A DNA stretch of 64,000 bases, taken from NCBI RefSeq assembly GCF_001729245.1, contig NZ_CP015217.1, forward strand, positions 4,041,415 through 4,105,414, read 5' to 3'. The notes beneath the pieces were generated by a model. It saw only the letters and a list, made by a program, of their open reading frames with translations, did not search any database and had not been told where the DNA came from. The position numbers and the translations under genes are program-made. Shown one piece after another: positions 59,091-64,000 of this stretch (its first letter is position 1; the number at the start of each line of letters is the position of its first letter). This DNA is from Leptospira tipperaryensis. GTDB taxonomy: Bacteria > Spirochaetota > Leptospiria > Leptospirales > Leptospiraceae.

Positions 59091-59830
59091 TGTTTAAAAT
59101 GATTCTTATAAAAACCTCAAGGAGAGGCTGAAGCTAAAGTGAAATTCTCAAAACTCGAATCACTCGTTCACATTTCTCATGAATGTCCCAGCCTATGGAA
59201 TTGCGATTGTCATTTGCTACCTGATGTCTTCTTTTAATTTTGATAAGACTGGTATTCGCTCCCGCTCCTCTGAAAATTCCTAAAAGCTAAAAGCGAATAA
59301 AACCAAATGGGAAGATTCTACTTTTCTACGAACGTTCCATATGAAACACAAGTTCAAAGGTCGGAACTCCGAATCCATTCTCGCTGAATCAATTTGAGTT
59401 CGATAAAAATCATTTCTGTGACGAGTCTTAAAGATCAGAAGGAAAGATATCAAAAGGTTTCGTTACTTCTCTGATATCGATTTCGTTTTGAATTCGATTC
59501 TTGCTTTCGATGCGTCCCTTCTGAAGTATTTGCTCGATAGAGAACAGAAAACCAGGGAAGAAATCCGGAAAGACTCTTTGCATTATTGAATTTTTAGTTA
59601 AAAAATAACCCGCAATATCGAAACTAAATTATCAATCTTCGATTCGTTTCGAATATCTCGAGATGACTTCAATCGTTTTCTATTCTAAATGTCGGAAAAG
59701 AATGTAGGAACTCCTATGCTAACCCTATAAAGAAAAAACAAAATAGATTTTCATATAAGAGTTCATTCAAAGTAAGAAAGTTTGTGAGGGCCTTTTCTCT
59801 TTTATAAAACTCAACGCATTCTTAAATAAA

Positions 59831-59855
59831 AAAGCCCGGAGAAATTCCGGGCTTT
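59831..59855 (-). terminator. intrinsic terminator of mnmG
   Basis: AAAGCCCGGA (59831-59840) and TCCGGGCTTT (59846-59855) form a 10-base GC-rich stem with a 5-base loop; read on the minus strand, the stem is followed by TTTATTTAAG. It starts about 55 bases after the mnmG stop. Confidence 0.88.
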
Positions 59856-59860
59856 CAAAA

Positions 59861-59878
59861 GCGTTTCATGTGAAACGC
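59861..59878. promoter_or_regulatory. parS-like palindrome (one-base variant)
   Basis: GCGTTTCATGTGAAACGC is symmetric except at the two central positions; it differs from the parS core GTTTCACGTGAAAC only by C to T in the centre. It lies between mnmG and its terminator, about 1.45 kb from the better site at 58401. It may be a weaker ParB site. Confidence 0.5.
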
Positions 59879-59910
59879 GCTGTCGGAACTCCGACAAAAG
59901 AGAGAAGAAG

Positions 59911-61818
59911 TTAGGAAGCTTCCGCCTCTTGTTTCTTCCTTCCTTTGATGTGATAAAGAAGTAGGTCAATATCACTTGGATCCACTCCTGAAATCTGTGC
60001 AGCTTTTTCCAGAGTCATCGGTCTATGGGTTTTCAATTTTTGAATCGCTTCCTTCTTTAAACCAGCGATCGACTCGTAACTCAAGTCTTCGGGAATACTA
60101 AGATCCAAATATTTAGTCTTCCACTGAATCGTCTCGAGTTCTCTTTTGATATAACCTTCATACTTAATTTCCATCTCGAGAATACTCTTATCCAACTCCG
60201 ACCAAGATTGAACTTCCGGAATCATAAACTCAACGTCGGTGATCTTGATCTCAGGTCTTTTCAAAAACGAATCCAACTTCATACCAAACTTGTAGTTCGT
60301 GATTCCTTTTTGATCTAAAAGAGTTTGAAATTCTTCCGAAGGTTTCAACGGGATCTGATAGATCTTTTCTCTAACGGAATTCACTCGATTATATTTTTCA
60401 TTCATTCGATCGTAGGAAGCTTGATCAACAAGTCCAAGTTCGTATCCATATTTCATGAGTCGATGATCGGCATTGTCTTGTCTTAAAAGAAGTCTATGTT
60501 CCGCACGAGAAGTAAACATTCTATACGGATCTTCTACTCCTTTATGAACGAGATCATCGATCAAGACACCGATATAAGATTCACTTCTTTTGAACAAGAG
60601 GGGAGGTTCTTTTTTTAAAGAATTAAGAACGCTATAAGCCGCGACCAAACCTTGTGCCGCCGCTTCTTCATAGCCTGTAGTTCCGTTGATCTGACCGGCG
60701 TGATAAAGTCCTTTTATCTTTTTCGTTTCTAAAGTCGGTTTTAATTCCGTTGGATCGACGTAATCATATTCTATCGCGTAACCCGGTCTAAGAATTTCCG
60801 CATTCTCCAATCCTTTTAAAGAACGTACGAGTTTCCATTGCACTTCTTCCGGGAGACTTGTTGAAACTCCATTGAGATAAATTTCAGCGGTCTCATATCC
60901 TTCCGGTTCTAAAAAAACCTGATGTCTTTCTCTATCAGCAAATCTTACAATCTTATCTTCGATAGAAGGACAATAGCGCGGGCCAGTGCTCTGAATTTGT
61001 CCGGAATACATCGGAGAAAGACTTAAATTCTCATGAATGATTTTATGAGTCTCCGCATTTGTATAAGTGATATAACAAGGAATTTGTTTTCGAGTAATCT
61101 TATCCGTTGAAAAAGAAAAGGCAGAAGGAATTGGATCTCCGTCTTGTATCGCGAGCACGCTTAAGTCGACGGAGTTCTTATGAATTCTAGGAGGGGTTCC
61201 TGTCTTCAATCTTCCTAATTTCAAATTGTACTTTGCGAGAGACTTTGATAATCCCTTTACAGTCGGCTCACACATTCTTCCGTTTTCATTTTGATAAGTT
61301 CCAATATGGACAAGCGATGATAAGAATGTTCCCGTAGTTAAGATCAAGTGGTTTGTATAAATTTCAAATCCGCGACCGGTCTTTACTCCTATCACGGAAT
61401 CGTTTTCGATTAACAATTCTTCGACTGTGTCTTGACGAATCGAAAGATTCTTCTCTGCCTCAAGAGTATGTTTTACTTTGAGTTGATATTCTCTCTTTTC
61501 AGCCTGTGCTCTCGGCGCCCAAACGCTCGGACCTTTGGAAGTATTGAGCATCTTAAATTGAATTCCGGTACGATCGATCATCTTACCCATGATTCCACCG
61601 AGCGCGTCGACTTCTCGAACCATATGACCTTTTGCAATTCCGCCGATCGCCGGGTTGCAAGACATCTGCCCGATTGTATCTAAGTTCATCGTGATCAGCA
61701 AAGTTTTAGCGCCGCCTTTGGAAGCAATGTATGCCGCCTCGGAACCTGCGTGACCTGCACCGACTACGATACAATCAAAACGATTTGGAAAAACGGATGG
61801 GATCTTGGATTCAACCAT
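59911..61818 (-). CDS. mnmG: tRNA uridine-5-carboxymethylaminomethyl synthase MnmG (GidA)
   Basis: A 635-residue FAD enzyme that with MnmE modifies U34 of several tRNAs. It starts near residue 12 with [20 protein letters not shown] (Rossmann loop); [40 protein letters not shown] and [10 protein letters not shown] follow, with [20 protein letters not shown] further on. The C-terminal helical part ends [18 protein letters not shown]. Length is normal. It is a single gene with its own terminator. Confidence 0.97.
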   Translation of the reverse strand: MVESKIPSVFPNRFDCIVVGAGHAGSEAAYIASKGGAKTLLITMNLDTIGQMSCNPAIGGIAKGHMVREVDALGGIMGKMIDRTGIQFKMLNTSKGPSVWAPRAQAEKREYQLKVKHTLEAEKNLSIRQDTVEELLIENDSVIGVKTGRGFEIYTNHLILTTGTFLSSLVHIGTYQNENGRMCEPTVKGLSKSLAKYNLKLGRLKTGTPPRIHKNSVDLSVLAIQDGDPIPSAFSFSTDKITRKQIPCYITYTNAETHKIIHENLSLSPMYSGQIQSTGPRYCPSIEDKIVRFADRERHQVFLEPEGYETAEIYLNGVSTSLPEEVQWKLVRSLKGLENAEILRPGYAIEYDYVDPTELKPTLETKKIKGLYHAGQINGTTGYEEAAAQGLVAAYSVLNSLKKEPPLLFKRSESYIGVLIDDLVHKGVEDPYRMFTSRAEHRLLLRQDNADHRLMKYGYELGLVDQASYDRMNEKYNRVNSVREKIYQIPLKPSEEFQTLLDQKGITNYKFGMKLDSFLKRPEIKITDVEFMIPEVQSWSELDKSILEMEIKYEGYIKRELETIQWKTKYLDLSIPEDLSYESIAGLKKEAIQKLKTHRPMTLEKAAQISGVDPSDIDLLLYHIKGRKKQEAEAS

Positions 61819-61919
61819 TGAGATTCAACTTCCTGAAAATAGATTATAAATTTAAGAATGAGATGTTTCGCAAGTAACGAGTGCTATGATTTCAAGATGC
61901 AATCGACAAGAGACCTAAC

Positions 61920-61961
<42 letters not shown>

Positions 61962-61962
61962 T

Positions 61963-62886
61963 ATGGCAGTATCTATCAAGAAACTATCCTATTTTGAAGG
62001 AAAAATCCTTCCCGAATCCGAAGCTAAGATCAGCATCCAAACACATGCCCTCCAATATGGCACCACCGTCTTCGGTGGATTGCGAGGGTATTACGATAAG
62101 GACACTGATAACATCTATCTGTTTCGTATCTTAGACCATTTTCAAAGACTGATCAACTCAACAAAGATCATGCAGTTAAAGTTAGAAAAGACAAAAGAAG
62201 AATTGAGAGACATAACAATCGAATTGATTCGTCAATGCGGATATAAAGAGAATATCTATCTTCGTCCTTTTGTTTACACCTCGGCTCTACAACTTTCACC
62301 TCGCTTCCATGACGTCCCAACCGAACTCGCCATCTATATTCTTCAATTGAATGATTACTTAGATACGAAGCGCGGATTGAAAACAATGGTTTCGAGTTGG
62401 AGAAGATTCGACGACGCGGTGATCCCAACTCTTTCCAAAGTGTCAGGCGGTTATGTAAACTCGGCTCTTGCAAAATCCGAAGCCGTTCAAAACGGATTCG
62501 ATGAAGCCATCTTCTTAGATGCCCGCGGTTTTGTAAGCGAAGGATCCGCTGAAAATATCTTCCTTGTTCGCGACGGAAAGATCATCACACCCGGAGTAAA
62601 CTCTTCCTTGTTGGAAGGAATAACGAGAAGAAGTGTTCTTCAAATCGCAAGAGACAACGGAATCGAAGTCATAGAAAGAGATATTGCTCGAAGCGAACTC
62701 TATATCGCCGATGAAGTTTTCTTTTCTGGAACCGGAGTCCAGATCGCTTGGGTTTCAGAGATCGATCATAGAAAAGTCGGGAATCAAGAAATGGGTCCGA
62801 TTACAAAAAAGATTCAAAGTTTGTTTTTCAATCTTGTGATCAACAAAGAAGAAAAATACAGACATTGGCTAACACCGGTCTATTGA
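61963..62886 (+). CDS. ilvE: branched-chain amino acid aminotransferase IlvE
   Basis: A 307-residue fold-type IV PLP enzyme interconverting branched-chain amino acids and their keto acids. It starts MAVSIKKLSYFEGKILPESE, then ALQYGTTVFGGLRGYYD, LSKVSGGYVNSALAKSEAVQ (Schiff-base Lys in A/S-K-V-x-G-x-Y), DARGFVSEGSAENIFLVRDG and LLEGITRRSVLQIA. The frame reaches 61930, but the ATG at 61963 fits family N-termini and has AGG 12 bases before it. holB starts 6 bases after its stop. Confidence 0.93.
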   Translation: MAVSIKKLSYFEGKILPESEAKISIQTHALQYGTTVFGGLRGYYDKDTDNIYLFRILDHFQRLINSTKIMQLKLEKTKEELRDITIELIRQCGYKENIYLRPFVYTSALQLSPRFHDVPTELAIYILQLNDYLDTKRGLKTMVSSWRRFDDAVIPTLSKVSGGYVNSALAKSEAVQNGFDEAIFLDARGFVSEGSAENIFLVRDGKIITPGVNSSLLEGITRRSVLQIARDNGIEVIERDIARSELYIADEVFFSGTGVQIAWVSEIDHRKVGNQEMGPITKKIQSLFFNLVINKEEKYRHWLTPVY

Positions 62887-62892
62887 GATAGA

Positions 62893-63831
62893 ATGAGTTT
62901 TCCCGGATTTCAATTGGATGATATCTTAGGACAAGACACTGCTCTTACGTTTCTAAAAAGATATTCATCCAGACCGGAGATGATTCCTCCTCTTTTGATT
63001 CTTCATGGACCCGACGGAACGGGAAAAGAATCTGCGTCCGAAAGATTTATCAAACAAGTTCTTTGTTTTGAAGGAACCTCTTGTGGAAGTTGTGCGTCTT
63101 GCAAAGCGTTCATGCACAACTCACATCCCGATTACATTCGATTTCCGGAAGAAAGTGGAAAGGTAATTCCGATCGGAAGCGAAGACAATCCGGAAGAATT
63201 CACAATCCGATGGTTAATTCGTTCTAGGCTCAACTACAGACCTCATCTTTCTAAGTTTCGTTTTATAGTTTTTCCGGATGCGTCCTTAATCGGTAACGAA
63301 GCGGAGACTGCACTCTTAAAATCGTTGGAGGAAGCTCCGCCATTTTCTCGATTTATCTTTATCGTAAACAATTTAGATAAACTAAAAGAAACAATCGTAA
63401 GTCGGGCCATCTGCATTCCGTTTCACTATCTCAATCAAGAAGCTCTTCAAAAGATTCATTCTAAATTTGATATTCCAATTCTTCCTTTTCAAGGAGGAAG
63501 TATGCTTTCTTTTGAATGTCCAAAGGAAGTGATTGATTTGGTTCAGGAAAAAATCAAAGATAAAATAGAAACACAATTGGATTTGTTAAAATTAGAATCT
63601 TGGATCCATTCTTACAAAGACGAACACCCCGAATGGAAAGAGAATTTCTCTTATAAAGAATTTTTAGAGTTAGTAAGTCTTCTTCTTATATACGAATATA
63701 CGAGAACGGGATATGAAAATCATCTCTCAAAGATCGAATCCATCTTCCAATTCAAATCAGAGATTCATAAAAGAATCATCGGTTTGGAAACTCTCGCACT
63801 CTCCAGACTCTTTTTCCACCTTTCGCTCTGA
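62893..63831 (+). CDS. holB: DNA polymerase III delta' subunit HolB
   Basis: A 312-residue clamp-loader subunit. It starts MSFPGFQLDDILGQDTALTF; the P-loop remnant is HGPDGTGKESASERF, the zinc site CGSCASCKAFMHNSHPD, then LLKSLEEAPPFSRFIFIVNN and TIVSRAICIPF (S-R-A where DnaX has S-R-C). The C-terminal collar part ends LSRLFFHLSL. It shares a transcript with ilvE. DnaX, its partner, is encoded about 20 kb to the left. Confidence 0.9.
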   Translation: MSFPGFQLDDILGQDTALTFLKRYSSRPEMIPPLLILHGPDGTGKESASERFIKQVLCFEGTSCGSCASCKAFMHNSHPDYIRFPEESGKVIPIGSEDNPEEFTIRWLIRSRLNYRPHLSKFRFIVFPDASLIGNEAETALLKSLEEAPPFSRFIFIVNNLDKLKETIVSRAICIPFHYLNQEALQKIHSKFDIPILPFQGGSMLSFECPKEVIDLVQEKIKDKIETQLDLLKLESWIHSYKDEHPEWKENFSYKEFLELVSLLLIYEYTRTGYENHLSKIESIFQFKSEIHKRIIGLETLALSRLFFHLSL

Positions 63832-63899
63832 AGTATATTCATTTTACTGAATATAAATTCTTCTCATTTCATCTAATATACGTTAGTCGAGATCGCGAA

Positions 63900-63928
63900 T
63901 TGACTCAAAAGTTGTTTCGAGACATAAT
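63900..63928 (+). promoter_or_regulatory. sigma70-type promoter candidate
   Basis: TTGACT (63900-63905) and CATAAT (63923-63928) are separated by exactly 17 bases, close to the consensus TTGACA/TATAAT. It points rightward, about 70 bases after the holB stop. An AGGAG at 63963-63967 downstream suggests a gene starting at or beyond the window edge. Confidence 0.45.
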
Positions 63929-64000
63929 TTATTATTCAATGCATAAACCCTCCCTTTTTTCAGGAGAAATTTCCGATTACGGAATTTTCATTTGAGTACA

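Larger units (their letters stand above)
58466..59910. other. gene-poor region holding a YwqG pseudogene, a parS-like site and hairpins
   Basis: About 1.4 kb without an intact gene, between the RHS-like protein and mnmG. From 58569 to about 59090 the minus strand holds a broken YwqG/DUF1963 gene. From about 59100 to 59820 I see only short frames with many stops on both strands and no recognisable remnant. The last 90 bases hold the mnmG terminator, a parS-like palindrome and one more hairpin (TGTCGGA/TCCGACA, 59881-59896). Confidence 0.6.

Noticed and set aside
59331..59346. GTTCCATATGAAAC as a third parS
   Set aside because: Three differences from the 14-base core, including both central bases; too weak to call.

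Overview
The window is a spirochaete chromosome segment, almost certainly from Leptospira and probably from a pathogen-clade species with moderate GC. This rests on four things. Many small lipoproteins have loose spirochaetal lipoboxes (FecR-domain, TRL-like, SHOCT). There is a flgN-flgK-flgL-fliW-csrA flagellar operon. There is a plastid-type ferredoxin-NADP+ reductase of the kind known from Leptospira, plus an LpxD. The gene order and A/G-rich ribosome binding sites also fit. I ran no database search, so the species is not fixed.

Left arm (1-9 kb, minus strand): an outer-membrane beta-barrel gene, then genes for the membrane arm of a Hyf/Hyc-like (Nuo-related) complex running off the left edge, preceded by a SulP anion transporter and a small membrane protein. 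9-20 kb: a FecR-domain lipoprotein, purT, a long GpsA-PlsB fusion, two lipoproteins, an SDR epimerase, a peroxide-defence unit (glutathione peroxidase + OhrR-like MarR with a palindromic operator), a DJ-1/PfpI-like protein and a Kef-type K+/H+ antiporter. 20.7-26.1 kb: a SHOCT lipoprotein and the flagellar hook-junction operon with its FliW/CsrA switch, followed by a decayed epoxide-hydrolase-like pseudogene.

Middle (27-41 kb): an M23 peptidase, two divergent membrane proteins whose start codons overlap, rocD, two TRL-like lipoproteins, a DUF423 protein, an M32 carboxypeptidase, tRNA-Gly followed by a hairpin-rich element ending in a damaged copy of the tRNA 3' end, lpxD, the ferredoxin-NADP+ reductase, a PC4-like protein and a VWA-STAS protein.

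Right part (40.6-64 kb): tadA, tRNA-Ser, dnaX, ebfC, recR; two envelope genes (beta-barrel + solute-binding protein); an OmpA/PD40 protein; tatD-serS; an M23-bactofilin-YaaR unit; a phosphatase; rsmG-parA-parB; a MarR regulator; an M20 peptidase; a gene-poor stretch with a dead YwqG/DUF1963 gene; mnmG; ilvE and holB. A near-perfect parS (58401-58416) and a one-base variant (59861-59878) lie within 6 kb of parAB. Together with rsmG and mnmG this suggests an origin-proximal chromosome-segregation region, although dnaA is not in the window.

The observations I rate highest are the A10 slippery run in dnaX that would give a gamma-like short product, the GpsA-PlsB fusion, the SulP/Hyf-like left arm, the structured element behind tRNA-Gly, the parS pair, and the two pseudogenes recovered by reading across frames. 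I did not find a clearly new multi-gene defence or mobile system.
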